Assembly: GCA_025934955.1 (NCBI GenBank) | Contig: JAICWE010000002.1 | Coordinates: forward strand, 62,001 to 126,000 | DNA from: Gemmatimonadales bacterium | GTDB taxonomy: Bacteria > Gemmatimonadota > Gemmatimonadetes > Gemmatimonadales > GWC2-71-9 | DNA: 64,000 nt | Direction: 5' to 3' | Shown here: piece by piece, positions 24,048 to 32,687 of the stretch | Numbering within the stretch: the stretch's first letter is position 1 | How the letters are laid out: each line of letters opens with the position of its first letter | Translations under genes and position numbers: made by a program | Notes under the pieces: generated by a model | Told to the model about the DNA's origin: nothing | Databases searched by the model: none | The model's input: the letters and a program-made list of their open reading frames with translations, nothing else

Positions 24048-25127
24048 GTGACGGCACCGCAGTCCTCGAATCTCTTCGCGCAGCAGGAGGCCAACCGCCG
24101 CCGCTCGCGCTGGCTCGTCGCCGGCTTCGTGCTGTTCTTCGGCTGGGTCGGGTTCGGCGGCGATCTCGCGTTCGGCCTGCTGACGGCCAACGCGCCGCCG
24201 GGGAGCTATCACCACGTCTTCCCCTTCATCGGCATCATCACCACGGTCGTCGCCGGCGCCATCTGCCGCTCGGCGTGGGTCAACGGCGCCAAACGGGTGC
24301 TCTGGTCCACCGGAGCCGTCGAGCTGGTGACGCCGGCGACGCCGGAGCAGAAGCAGCTCGACAACGTGGTGGAGGAGATGGCGATCGCATCGGGGGTGCC
24401 GAAGCCGAGGATCTGGATCGTGCCGGATGACGATCCTAACGCCTTCGCCACCGGGCGCGATCCGCAGAGCGCGAACATCGCGGTGACCGAAGGGCTGCTC
24501 AGGACGCTCAACCGCGACGAGCTGCAGGGCGTCATCGGACACGAGATGGCGCACATCGCCAACTGGGACACCCGGCTGATGACGCTGCTCGCCGGCATGG
24601 TGGGCGCCGTCGCGCTGATGTCCAACGGGCTGGGGCGGATGCTCGGCAACGGCGTGCGGGTCGGGGGCATCGGCGGCGGGAGCGGCGGCGGGCGGGAGCG
24701 GGGCGAGGGGAAGAAGAGCGACCTCGGCGCCATCGGCGCAGTGGTGCTGGTGCTGTGGCTGCTGACGCTGGTCATCGCGCCGATCGTCACCCGCGTGCTC
24801 GCGATGGCGGTGAGCCGGAAGCGCGAGTTCCTGGCCGACGCCACCGGCGCGCAGTTCACCCGCAATCCCGCCGCGCTCGCGAGCGCGCTGGAGAAGCTCG
24901 ACGCCGCCTCGGCGCCGACGCGCGCGATCCGGAGCGGCGCCGCGCACCTCTGCATCGTGGACCCGAGCCCGAGCCTCTGGTCCGAGCGCGAGGGCGCGCT
25001 CGGCGAGGTGTTCGCGTCGCACCCGCCGATCCGCGAGCGGGTCGCGCGGCTCCAGGGCATGTCCTACCAGTTCGGCTCGGCTGCGTCCGCGCCGGCCGTC
25101 GCCGGCCCGCCGGTCACTGGAGCGTGA
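24048..25127 (+). CDS. Membrane M48 metallopeptidase, HtpX-like
   Basis: 359 residues from GTG 24048. Two N-terminal membrane helices (about 20-42 and 58-76) precede the peptidase domain with HEMAH at residues 165-169. The third ligand is in a later Glu of the REFLADATGAQFT segment. Two more hydrophobic segments and a Gly-rich loop lie between. HtpX-type enzymes degrade misfolded membrane proteins on the cytoplasmic side. It is coupled to lemA, one base after its stop. Its last 14 bases overlap the 3' end of the convergent oxidase gene. Confidence 0.92.
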   Translation: MTAPQSSNLFAQQEANRRRSRWLVAGFVLFFGWVGFGGDLAFGLLTANAPPGSYHHVFPFIGIITTVVAGAICRSAWVNGAKRVLWSTGAVELVTPATPEQKQLDNVVEEMAIASGVPKPRIWIVPDDDPNAFATGRDPQSANIAVTEGLLRTLNRDELQGVIGHEMAHIANWDTRLMTLLAGMVGAVALMSNGLGRMLGNGVRVGGIGGGSGGGRERGEGKKSDLGAIGAVVLVLWLLTLVIAPIVTRVLAMAVSRKREFLADATGAQFTRNPAALASALEKLDAASAPTRAIRSGAAHLCIVDPSPSLWSEREGALGEVFASHPPIRERVARLQGMSYQFGSAASAPAVAGPPVTGA

Positions 25128-26889
25128 TGATCGCCGCCTTCGACGGCACTCCGTGGGCATCGAGCACGAACAGCATGTAGGGCCCCGCCGGCGCGAGCGT
25201 CGCACTCGACGGCAGCGTCACCGTGACGGTACCGGTGCCACTGGTGAACGTCGGAAAGAGAATCCGCTGCCCGACGTTGAACGCGTGAGTCACCGACGAG
25301 AGCCGGATGAGCGTCACCTTGCCGATGGACAGCGTGCTCTGTACGCCCACGCTGATCTGCTGGCCGTGCGCCGCCGTCGCCGGCACGTTCGACAGCGCCG
25401 GGCGCGGCGCCAGGGTGCCGTCGCCGGCGTAGAGGTACGGGGGCGTGAAGATCTCGGCGGTCGTCTGGTCGGTGTTGCCCCCGCCCGCGCCGCCGCCCGC
25501 CTCGAGCACGCGGGCATCGGGCAGCAACACCGCAGTGGAGTGATAGACCCGCACCACCTGCTCGGCCGCCATCGTGGTCCACGCCTCACCGTCCGGATTC
25601 CACAGCTCGGCGGTGAGCACCGGCCTGGTTTCGTCGCTGAACCCGCTGCCGAACGAGCCGCCGGTCGCCAGAACCTTTCCATCCGCCAGGATCGTCGCGT
25701 TCATCTGACGCCGGGCGCTCTTCATCGGGCTGGTGTAGCGCCATGACGGGCTGCCCTGGTTCAGGTCGATGATCTCCGCCGTCGCCGTCGGCGCACCGCC
25801 GCCGATGTAGATGATTTTCCCGGGCTGGTACATCACCGCGCTGCCGTAGTCGCGGCTGGCGACCAGACGCCGTGCGACGAAGTGCCACGCGCCGCTGCCG
25901 CTCGGATCGAGGTACTGGCTGGTGTCGCTCTCACCGGCGTAGAAGATCTGACCGTTGGGCGCGAGGAAGGCGCGCGGGTAGTATGGGATGATCTGGTACG
26001 CACCGGTGAGCTGGTGCCAGCTCCCGCCCGACCACCGCTCCGGCGTGCCGACGTTGTTGGCGTTCTGGTCGCTCCCCGCCATCACGACGGCGCTGCCGTC
26101 ACCCAGCGAGACCAGCGTCGGATACCAGCGGCCGGCGCTCATCGCGCCCGTGGCCGAGAAGCTCGAGGTCGCGGCGGTGAAGATGTTGCCGTTGGGCTGC
26201 CCGTGTCCGTCGGTGATATGGCCGCCGGCGACGAGTAGCTGGCCGTTGGGCAGCCAGTCGTGGCTGCTGCAGAAGAGGTTCGACGGGCTCTGCGCGGTGG
26301 TGAAGCCGTTGGTGGCGGGGTTCCAGATCCGCGCGGTCAGATCGTAGCGGCTCCAGGTGAGCACCCGACCGTCGAGCAGCACGTGCGCGTGGATGGCGAC
26401 GGCGCCCCAGCTGAACGGGGCGCTCCAGGAGCCGATCACAGCGGGGGAGTTCGCCGGCGGCGGCGGCGGCGCCGGGCTCTGGCAGGTGATCCCGCCGTTC
26501 GCCTTGTTGGCGATCTGCTTGTTGCCGTACGACAGCGCCACCGTGCCCCTGGTGTTGGTCGTGAGCGTCGCCTCGGAGAAGTTGGGGTCGCCCGACGCCG
26601 GCGCTGCGGCCAGTGTGAGGCTTCCGCTCTCCCGGGTCTGGCGCACCTGCCACGTCACCGGCACGCTCACGGGATTGAAGTTGGTGACCTTGAACTGATT
26701 CCCGCAGACGTAGGCGAGCTGGATCTTGCGCAGGTCCACGCCGTTGACGACGGCGCCGTTGCCGCCCTTGTCGGCCGCGACCTGCGGAGCGAGAGGCTGG
26801 GTGCTGTCCTGGCACCCGGCGATGAACGAGACGAGAATGCACGCAGCCACCACGAACATCGGGGCGGCGTGCCGACGGATGCTTCGCAT
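25114..26889 (-). CDS. Lipoprotein copper-radical oxidase (galactose/glyoxal oxidase fold)
   Basis: 591 residues from ATG 26889 with GGAGG upstream. There is a lipobox, FIAGC (Cys26), then a short Ig-like domain (about 45-135), a Pro linker and a seven-bladed kelch propeller (about 150-480). A C-terminal DUF1929-type sandwich follows (about 490-591). All ligands of the copper-radical site appear: Cys207 and Tyr256 for the thioether cofactor, Tyr449 and His450 in RVYHST, and His535 in VTHAFN. It should therefore oxidise primary alcohols or aldehydes with O2, making H2O2 at the cell surface. The substrate is not predictable. Bacterial members of this family are mostly uncharacterised. Confidence 0.85.
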   Translation of the reverse strand: MRSIRRHAAPMFVVAACILVSFIAGCQDSTQPLAPQVAADKGGNGAVVNGVDLRKIQLAYVCGNQFKVTNFNPVSVPVTWQVRQTRESGSLTLAAAPASGDPNFSEATLTTNTRGTVALSYGNKQIANKANGGITCQSPAPPPPPANSPAVIGSWSAPFSWGAVAIHAHVLLDGRVLTWSRYDLTARIWNPATNGFTTAQSPSNLFCSSHDWLPNGQLLVAGGHITDGHGQPNGNIFTAATSSFSATGAMSAGRWYPTLVSLGDGSAVVMAGSDQNANNVGTPERWSGGSWHQLTGAYQIIPYYPRAFLAPNGQIFYAGESDTSQYLDPSGSGAWHFVARRLVASRDYGSAVMYQPGKIIYIGGGAPTATAEIIDLNQGSPSWRYTSPMKSARRQMNATILADGKVLATGGSFGSGFSDETRPVLTAELWNPDGEAWTTMAAEQVVRVYHSTAVLLPDARVLEAGGGAGGGNTDQTTAEIFTPPYLYAGDGTLAPRPALSNVPATAAHGQQISVGVQSTLSIGKVTLIRLSSVTHAFNVGQRILFPTFTSGTGTVTVTLPSSATLAPAGPYMLFVLDAHGVPSKAAIITLQ

Positions 26890-26984
26890 GTGATCCTCCG
26901 GGCCCGGGCGGGCGATGCCGCTGCCGACTCGCGCCAATATACGGGCCGGCTCGGGGCGCGTAAGGTGGCCGCCGGCGCCCGGGG

Positions 26985-28043
26985 TCAGCCGATGGTGTCG
27001 GAGGCTGGAAGGACCTCCGCCACGAAGGTGGCGGGGTCGAACGGAAGGAGGATGACCCGGTCGGCGCCGCCGCTCCGGGCCGCGCGGGCCACCGGCTCAC
27101 TCGCCGCGAGGGCGACCAGCCGATAGGCGCGGTTCACCGGGACCTCGAGGCCCGCCAGCGGGTCGCCGCCCGGAGCCGCCGACGGCATCACCACGACCAG
27201 CGCCGGATGCTGCTGATGAATGACGGCGTCGAGCGCGGCCGCCGAGTCGCAACGGCGCGCCGGATACCCGGCGTTGCCGAGCAGCAGGGAGACCACCCGG
27301 GCGAGCCCTTCATCGCCGATGAGCAGTGCCGCCGAGCCGCGCGCCGGCAGGGCCAGGTGCGCCGCGTCGAGGTCCAGCATGCGCACGCCGCGGAGATATT
27401 CGGTGGTGGCGTCGCCGCGGAGCTCGGATACCCGCCGCACGATGTCGCGGATGCGCTCCAGCCCCAGGCGCACCCGGCCGAGTCCGTCGCGGGCTTCGCC
27501 GGCCTCCGCGCCGCCGAGCAGGAGATCCACCTCAGCCATCGCACCCATGAGCGGGTTGTTGATCTCGTGGTGCAGCGTCATCGTGAGCTGCCCGATCGCC
27601 GCGAGCCGCTCGGCCCGCACCAGCTCGCGCTCGGCGGCGGCGAGCGCCTCGCGCAGCGCGCGGTCCCGGCGGACCCGTTCCAGCACCTGCGGCAGCAGCT
27701 CGGCGAGGGAGCTGTCCTTGACGAGATAGTCGTCCGCGCCGCGGCGGAGCGCGACGGCGGCGAGCGATTCGCTGCCGTGCGCGGTGATAAGGATGACGGA
27801 CGGTTGCCCGGCGTGTGCGCGGATCGCCTCGATGGCGTCGATGCCGCTGCCGTCGGGAAGCTGGTAGTCGAGGAGGACGATGTCGGCGTCGGCGGCGGCG
27901 GCGATCGCGGCGGCGGCCGTGGTGACGTGCATCGGGGCGGGGAAGCCGTGCGCCACGAGGATCTGGTGCAGCAGTCGCGCGAGCGCGGGGTCGTCGTCCA
28001 CGCTGACGACGCGAAGCGCCGCGGGCGGGACGCCGCCGGTCAC
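26985..28043 (-). CDS. Receiver-HisKA-degenerate receiver protein lacking an ATPase domain
   Basis: 352 residues from GTG 28043. Residues 10-125 are an intact receiver (DDD at 16-18, Asp59, Lys109). Residues 140-208 form a HisKA dimerisation helix pair with the H-box LHHEINNPLMG, phosphoacceptor His159. No N, G1 or G2 box of a HATPase domain follows. Instead residues 238-345 look like a second receiver with Met286 where Asp is expected and Leu replacing the conserved Lys. It cannot autophosphorylate in the usual way, so it may be a phosphotransfer intermediate or scaffold. It overlaps the HD-GYP gene by 4 bases (GTGA), so that regulator is the obvious partner. Confidence 0.75.
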   Translation of the reverse strand: MTGGVPPAALRVVSVDDDPALARLLHQILVAHGFPAPMHVTTAAAAIAAAADADIVLLDYQLPDGSGIDAIEAIRAHAGQPSVILITAHGSESLAAVALRRGADDYLVKDSSLAELLPQVLERVRRDRALREALAAAERELVRAERLAAIGQLTMTLHHEINNPLMGAMAEVDLLLGGAEAGEARDGLGRVRLGLERIRDIVRRVSELRGDATTEYLRGVRMLDLDAAHLALPARGSAALLIGDEGLARVVSLLLGNAGYPARRCDSAAALDAVIHQQHPALVVVMPSAAPGGDPLAGLEVPVNRAYRLVALAASEPVARAARSGGADRVILLPFDPATFVAEVLPASDTIG

Positions 28044-29110
28044 GGTCCGGGCCGCGGGTCGTCCAGAAAGACGAGGGCGCCGCGCCGCGCGACCACCGTC
28101 GCGAGCGCGGCGTGGACCCGGTCCTCGATGACGCTGCCGACGAGGTCGCGCATCCGCTCCACCGCGACCGCCGGCTCCATCCGCTCCTGATACGGTCGCG
28201 ACGTGGTGAGCGCGTCGTAGATCTCGACCGCGCCGATGATCCGGGCGCCGAACGGAATCGCGTCGCCGGCCAGGCGATCGGGATAGCCGGTGCCGTCCCA
28301 CCGCTCGTGGTGGCTGCGCACGAACCCGATCACTTCCTTCAGATGGGTGAGCGGCGCCAGGATCTGCGAGCCGACCACGACGTGCTCCTGCACGTGCCGG
28401 TACTCGGCGTCGGTGAGCGGGCCCTGCTTGTTGAGGATCTCCTCGCGGATCCCGATCTTGCCGATGTCGTGCAGCCGCCCCGCGGTGCGCACCGCCTCGA
28501 CCTGCTCGTCGCCGTAGCCCAGCTGGGCCGCCACCATCGCCGAGAGATCCGCGACCCGGGCCGAGTGGCCGCGGAGATACGGATCCTTCGCCTCCAGCGC
28601 GTTCACCAGCACCTCCAGCGTCGCGACGGAGACCCGCTCCAGGTTGGCGCGGTCCGCCTGGGCTTCGGCGGAGCGGGTGGCGACCTCGTGCTTGAGCCAG
28701 CGGTTGAGCTCTTGATCCTCGAGCAGCGTGCGGCGGCGCTGGAGCGCGCGCTGCACCGCCTTGCTGAGACGCTCGAGATCCACCGGCTTGGTGAGGTAGT
28801 CCATCGCGCCGCGCTGCATGCAGAGCGCGGCGGCGGTGGCGTCATTGATCGCGGTGAGCATCAGCAGCGCGACCGACGGGTCGCGCTCCATGATCTGCGG
28901 CACCAGCTCGATGCCGCTGACTCCGGGGAGGTGGACGTCGAGCAGGATGGCGGTGATGCGCTGTCGTTCGAGGACGTGCAGCGCCTCCTCGCCGCTCGCG
29001 GCGACGGCGACCTCGTAGCCCTGCTGCGCCAGGAAGCGGGAGAGCGCGCTGCGGATGGCGTCCTCATCGTCCACCACCAGCAGCGTGACCGGACCTTCGG
29101 GGAGCGGCAC
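28040..29110 (-). CDS. RpfG-like HD-GYP response regulator
   Basis: 356 residues from GTG 29110 with AGAGG eight bases upstream. Residues 8-125 are a receiver (Asp58, Lys108). After a coiled-coil linker, the HD-GYP domain carries HD at 214-215 (RLHDIGKIG), HHERWDGTGYP at about 267-277 and the downstream Asp of EIYDAL. This class hydrolyses cyclic di-GMP, lowering its level in the cytoplasm. The final 25 residues are not part of the domain. It lies 38 bases after mqnD and overlaps the receiver-HisKA gene that follows. Confidence 0.92.
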   Translation of the reverse strand: MPLPEGPVTLLVVDDEDAIRSALSRFLAQQGYEVAVAASGEEALHVLERQRITAILLDVHLPGVSGIELVPQIMERDPSVALLMLTAINDATAAALCMQRGAMDYLTKPVDLERLSKAVQRALQRRRTLLEDQELNRWLKHEVATRSAEAQADRANLERVSVATLEVLVNALEAKDPYLRGHSARVADLSAMVAAQLGYGDEQVEAVRTAGRLHDIGKIGIREEILNKQGPLTDAEYRHVQEHVVVGSQILAPLTHLKEVIGFVRSHHERWDGTGYPDRLAGDAIPFGARIIGAVEIYDALTTSRPYQERMEPAVAVERMRDLVGSVIEDRVHAALATVVARRGALVFLDDPRPGP

Positions 29111-29148
29111 GACGAAAACCTCTGCGAAAGACGCCGGCAAGATACCGG

Positions 29149-29988
29149 CTAGACGAACTCGACCGCCACCCGTTCCGGGATGACGCCGGCCGCGTGGCCG
29201 CGATCGAGCAGGAGCTGCACGGCGGCACGGCCGCGCGGGCCGTAGTCCACCGTCCAGTCGTTCACGTACATGCCGACGAAGGTATCGGCCCGCTCGTCGC
29301 TCAGGCCGCGATTGAATCGGCTGGCGTGGGCCAGCGCCGGCGCGCGGTGCGCCAGCGCGTACTCGATGCTCGCCCGCAGGTCGCGCGCGACCTGCGCGAT
29401 CGTCGGCCCGCCCAGGTCGCGGCGCACCGCGTTGCCGCCGAGTGGCAGCGGGAGCCCCGTGTCGCCGAGCCACCACGCGCCGAGATCCTGCCAGAGCTGG
29501 AGCCCGTCGTCGGCATAGGTGAGCTGACCTTCGTGGATCAGGAGGCCCGCGTCCACCTCGCCCCGCTGCACCGCGCCCTCGATCTGGTCGAACGGCGTCA
29601 CCACCGGCTCGAAGGCCGGCTGGAGGAGCCGCAGCGCCAGGTACGCGGTGGTGAGCAGACCGGGCACCGCGATCCGCTTCCGGGCCAGCGCCGCGGGCAC
29701 ATCCGCCGGCGGGGCGGCGCGCGCGACCAGCCGCGGGCCGTAGCCGTCGCCCATGGAGCAGCCGCTCCCGAGCAGCGCGTAGTCGCGCGCGAGATACGCG
29801 TAGGCATGGATCGACACCGCCGTCACCTCCAGCTCGGCCCGTCGCGCGCGCTGGTTGAGCGACTCGATGTCGGCGAGCTCGTGCACGTAGCGCAGCTCGC
29901 CGGTGTCGAGCTTCCCCTCCGCCAGCGCGTAGAACATGAATGCGTCGTCGGAGTCGGGGCTGTGGGCGACGCGGATGGTGCGGGTCAT
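29149..29988 (-). CDS. mqnD: 1,4-dihydroxy-6-naphthoate synthase
   Basis: 279 residues, the family norm. The sequence follows the MqnD pattern: an opening IRVAHSPDSDDAFMFYALAE, the AVSIHAYAYL segment with the conserved His, and VDAGLLIHEGQLTYA. The enzyme converts cyclic de-hypoxanthine futalosine to 1,4-dihydroxy-6-naphthoate, a late step of the futalosine route to menaquinone. The start overlaps the stop of the zinc-ribbon membrane protein (ATGA). No other mqn genes are in the window, so the pathway genes are scattered. This implies menaquinone-based respiration. Confidence 0.92.
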   Translation of the reverse strand: MTRTIRVAHSPDSDDAFMFYALAEGKLDTGELRYVHELADIESLNQRARRAELEVTAVSIHAYAYLARDYALLGSGCSMGDGYGPRLVARAAPPADVPAALARKRIAVPGLLTTAYLALRLLQPAFEPVVTPFDQIEGAVQRGEVDAGLLIHEGQLTYADDGLQLWQDLGAWWLGDTGLPLPLGGNAVRRDLGGPTIAQVARDLRASIEYALAHRAPALAHASRFNRGLSDERADTFVGMYVNDWTVDYGPRGRAAVQLLLDRGHAAGVIPERVAVEFV

Positions 29989-30800
29989 GAGCTCGTCCGG
30001 AAGGCGTCGAGGACCGCGCGGTGCTCCTGGTACTCGGCGCGCGGCTTGGCGATCTCGGTGTCGAAGTGCTGGAGGAAGCGGGCGCGCTCGCGGCGGAAGC
30101 CCGGGTCGTCCCCCCGCGCGTGCGCGACCGTCGCGCGGATCAGGTCGGCGAAGAGATTGCCGGGCGACTCGGCGGCGATGGTGTCGGCCAGCGCCAGCGC
30201 CGCGGGGTAATCCTTGACGCCGGCGTGCAGCATCGCGGCGTGATAGCGCGAGTCGATGTCCACCGTGTCGAGCTGGGCGTAGGCGCCGAGGGCCATCGGC
30301 GTGAAGTTGCCGACGAAGGTCGTGTCGCCCTGCTCGGCCGCCTGCATGACGCGGTCGTTGAGCCGGGCGAATCGCTCCTTGGGCGACATCTGGCTGATGT
30401 CGGGCGCGCGGCCGGCGGGAACACCCGGCCCGGCGAACGGCGCCGCCGGTGCCGCCGCCGCACTGCCGGGACCGGCGTTGCCCGCGTTCGCCATGTCGGG
30501 CGCGACCGGGCGGTTCTCCTTCGCCACCAGCGCGAGGATGCCGCCCATGCCGACCAGGATGATGGCGCCGGCCACGATCCACGGCGTTCGCGCGTTGGGG
30601 CTTGCCGCGGTGCCGGGTGCCGCGCCGGCGGCGGCGCCGGCCGGCGCGCCGCAGCGATGACAGAAGCGGGCCTGGGCCGAGAGCTCGGTGTGGCAGCGGG
30701 CGCAGCTTCGCGGGCCGGCCGCCGCGCCGCAGCTGCTGCAGAAGCGGCCGGTGACCGCGGCGCCGCAGCTGCCGCACATCGTGGGTTGGGATGCAGTCAT
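29985..30800 (-). CDS. Double zinc-ribbon membrane protein with TPR-like tail
   Basis: 271 residues. Two zinc ribbons lie at the N-terminus (Cys9, 12, 21, 24 and Cys33, 36, 47, 50), then an Ala/Gly linker and one membrane helix (about 73-93). A low-complexity linker and a C-terminal helical region of about 120 residues with TPR-like pairs follow. The topology puts the ribbons in the cytoplasm and the helices outside. Function unknown. It is the first gene of a minus-strand run with mqnD, the HD-GYP regulator and the receiver-HisKA protein. A TTGGCG-18-TACGTT promoter lies 10 bases before its ATG. Confidence 0.7.
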   Translation of the reverse strand: MTASQPTMCGSCGAAVTGRFCSSCGAAAGPRSCARCHTELSAQARFCHRCGAPAGAAAGAAPGTAASPNARTPWIVAGAIILVGMGGILALVAKENRPVAPDMANAGNAGPGSAAAAPAAPFAGPGVPAGRAPDISQMSPKERFARLNDRVMQAAEQGDTTFVGNFTPMALGAYAQLDTVDIDSRYHAAMLHAGVKDYPAALALADTIAAESPGNLFADLIRATVAHARGDDPGFRRERARFLQHFDTEIAKPRAEYQEHRAVLDAFRTSS

Positions 30801-30810
30801 TGAGCGGCGA

Positions 30811-30840
30811 AACGTAAAGCCCTAGCACGTTTCCCGCCAA
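30811..30840 (-). promoter_or_regulatory. Promoter of the mqnD operon
   Basis: On the minus strand TTGGCG (30840-30835), 18 bases, TACGTT (30816-30811), then ten bases to the ATG at 30800. The leader can be at most 3-4 nt long, again close to leaderless. Confidence 0.45.
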
Positions 30841-30862
30841 GACATTAGCGTGAAGGCGACCG

Positions 30863-31150
30863 ATGCGGCCACCCTCGTTCTCCGCGACATCCGAGCAGCC
30901 CGGCCGCCACCTCGGCGATCTGGCGCGCAGCGACCAGCGTTGGAGCGTCTTCCTGGAGACGCAGCCCCACGCCGGCACCCGCGGCTTCCGCAGCGGCGAG
31001 GGCATCACCGGCCGGCTGCACTTCGTCGACGGCGAGCGCCACCGCACCACCGCCTGGATTTTCCTGGAGTACAGCGATCAGGAGGTGCTGAGCCGCTTCA
31101 ACGAGTTCAGCCCGATCGAGCTGTGGAAGATGGTCGAAAGCCTCGCCTGA
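30863..31150 (+). CDS. Small protein of unknown function
   Basis: 95 residues, GAAGG six bases before the ATG. It has no membrane helix or signal. Segments such as RWSVFLETQPHAGTRGFRSG and TTAWIFLEYSDQEVLSRFNE suggest a small alpha/beta domain. The gene ends 29 bases before glutamine synthetase, so the two may be co-transcribed, which would hint at a role near nitrogen metabolism. That link is only positional. Confidence 0.65.
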   Translation: MRPPSFSATSEQPGRHLGDLARSDQRWSVFLETQPHAGTRGFRSGEGITGRLHFVDGERHRTTAWIFLEYSDQEVLSRFNEFSPIELWKMVESLA

Positions 31151-31179
31151 CGCCGCGCCGCCCGAGCCCCGAGGAGCAT

Positions 31180-32577
31180 TTGCCCAGAGCACCCGAGCGC
31201 CGATCGAGCGGCGAGCGCATCCCCGCCGCCGACTTCCCCACCGATCTCTCCGGCGCCAGCGCAAAGGATCTGCTGGACCTGACGCGGCAATTCGGGGTGG
31301 ATTTCCTCCGCCTCCAGTTCACCGACATCACCGGCATCAACAAGAACGTCGAGGTGCCGCGGAGCCAGTTCGCCAAGGCGCTCGACGGCGAGATCATGTT
31401 CGACGGCTCGTCCATCGAGGGGTTCGTGCGGATCGAGGAGTCGGACATGCTGCTGGTGCCGGCCCTCGACACCTTCCGGCTGCTGCCGTACGACGACGAG
31501 GGCGGCCGCGTCGCCCGGCTCATCTGCGACATCTACACCCCGGACAAGCAGCCGTTCGCCGGCTGCCCGCGGCTCACGCTCAAGCGGCAGATCGACCGCG
31601 CGGCCAAGCTGGGCTACACCATGATGGCCGGCTGCGAGGCGGAGTTCTTCCTCTTCGAGAAGGGCGCCGACGGCGCGCCGACCACGGTGACGCACGACGC
31701 CGGCAGCTACTTCGACCTCGGGCCGGTGGACAAGGGCGAGGAAATCCGGCGGGTCATCATCGAGCAGCTCGAGCGGATGGGCTTCGAGATCGAAGCGGCG
31801 CACCACGAGGTGGCGATCGGACAGCACGAGATCGACTTCCGCTACGCCGACGTCCTCACCACCGCCGACAACCTCACCACCTTCAAGTTCATCGTCCGCA
31901 ACGTCGCCAACCGTTTCGGCTTCGTCGCCTCGTTCATGCCGAAGCCGATCGAAGGCGTGAACGGCAGCGGCATGCACACCCACCAGTCGCTCTTCAAGGG
32001 CGAGCGCAACGCCTTCTACGACGCGAAGGCCGAGCACCAGCTCTCCCCCGTGGCGCTGCACTACATCGAGGGGCTGCTGCAGCACGCGCGCGGCTTCTGC
32101 GCCATCACCAATCCGCTCATCAACAGCTACAAGCGGCTGGTGCCGGGCTACGAGGCGCCGGTCAACGTCGCCTGGTCCATGCGCAATCGCTCGCCGCTGG
32201 TGCGGATCCCGGACCGCCGCGGCACCGGCACCCGCTGCGAGCTGCGGATGCCGGACCCGTCGTGCAATCCCTACCTCGCGCTCGCCGTGCAGCTCGCCGC
32301 GGGGCTCGATGGCATCGAGCAGAAGCTCCCGTGCCGGGAGCCGGTCAACCGCAACATCTTCCGCATGAGCTTCCGCGACCGGCGGAAGTACCGCATCGAC
32401 GAGCTCCCGCGCGACCTGCACGAGGCGCTGGAGTACCTCGAGAAGGATCCCGTGGTAAAGGACGCGCTCGGCGAGCACCTCACCCACCGCTTCCTCGAGG
32501 CCAAGCGCGAGGAGGTGGGCGAATTCAACCGCCACGTGACGTCGTGGGAGGTGGAGCGGTACCTCGGCCGATACTAG
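31180..32577 (+). CDS. glnA: Glutamine synthetase type I
   Basis: 465 residues from TTG 31180, with GAGGAG three bases upstream; no better start is present. The beta-grasp domain (FTDITGINKNVEVP) and catalytic domain are complete. The latter includes FDGSSIEGF, the metal-site segment MMAGCEAEFFLF, the ammonia/glutamate site VNGSGMHTHQS, and the ATP-site region NRSPLVRIP. It makes glutamine from glutamate, ammonia and ATP as a dodecamer. The position of the adenylylated Tyr in enterobacterial GlnA lacks the NLYDLPP motif, so the enzyme is probably not regulated by adenylylation (GSI-alpha type). Confidence 0.93.
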   Translation: MPRAPERRSSGERIPAADFPTDLSGASAKDLLDLTRQFGVDFLRLQFTDITGINKNVEVPRSQFAKALDGEIMFDGSSIEGFVRIEESDMLLVPALDTFRLLPYDDEGGRVARLICDIYTPDKQPFAGCPRLTLKRQIDRAAKLGYTMMAGCEAEFFLFEKGADGAPTTVTHDAGSYFDLGPVDKGEEIRRVIIEQLERMGFEIEAAHHEVAIGQHEIDFRYADVLTTADNLTTFKFIVRNVANRFGFVASFMPKPIEGVNGSGMHTHQSLFKGERNAFYDAKAEHQLSPVALHYIEGLLQHARGFCAITNPLINSYKRLVPGYEAPVNVAWSMRNRSPLVRIPDRRGTGTRCELRMPDPSCNPYLALAVQLAAGLDGIEQKLPCREPVNRNIFRMSFRDRRKYRIDELPRDLHEALEYLEKDPVVKDALGEHLTHRFLEAKREEVGEFNRHVTSWEVERYLGRY

Positions 32578-32687
32578 TCCCGCACCGAAGGGCACGAGCG
32601 CCCGTGGCGCCGTGATGCTTCGGGCCCCATATTTCGCGCACCCCTGCTCCAGATCGCCGACGCGGGCCGGTCGGCAAGGATTCCCCA

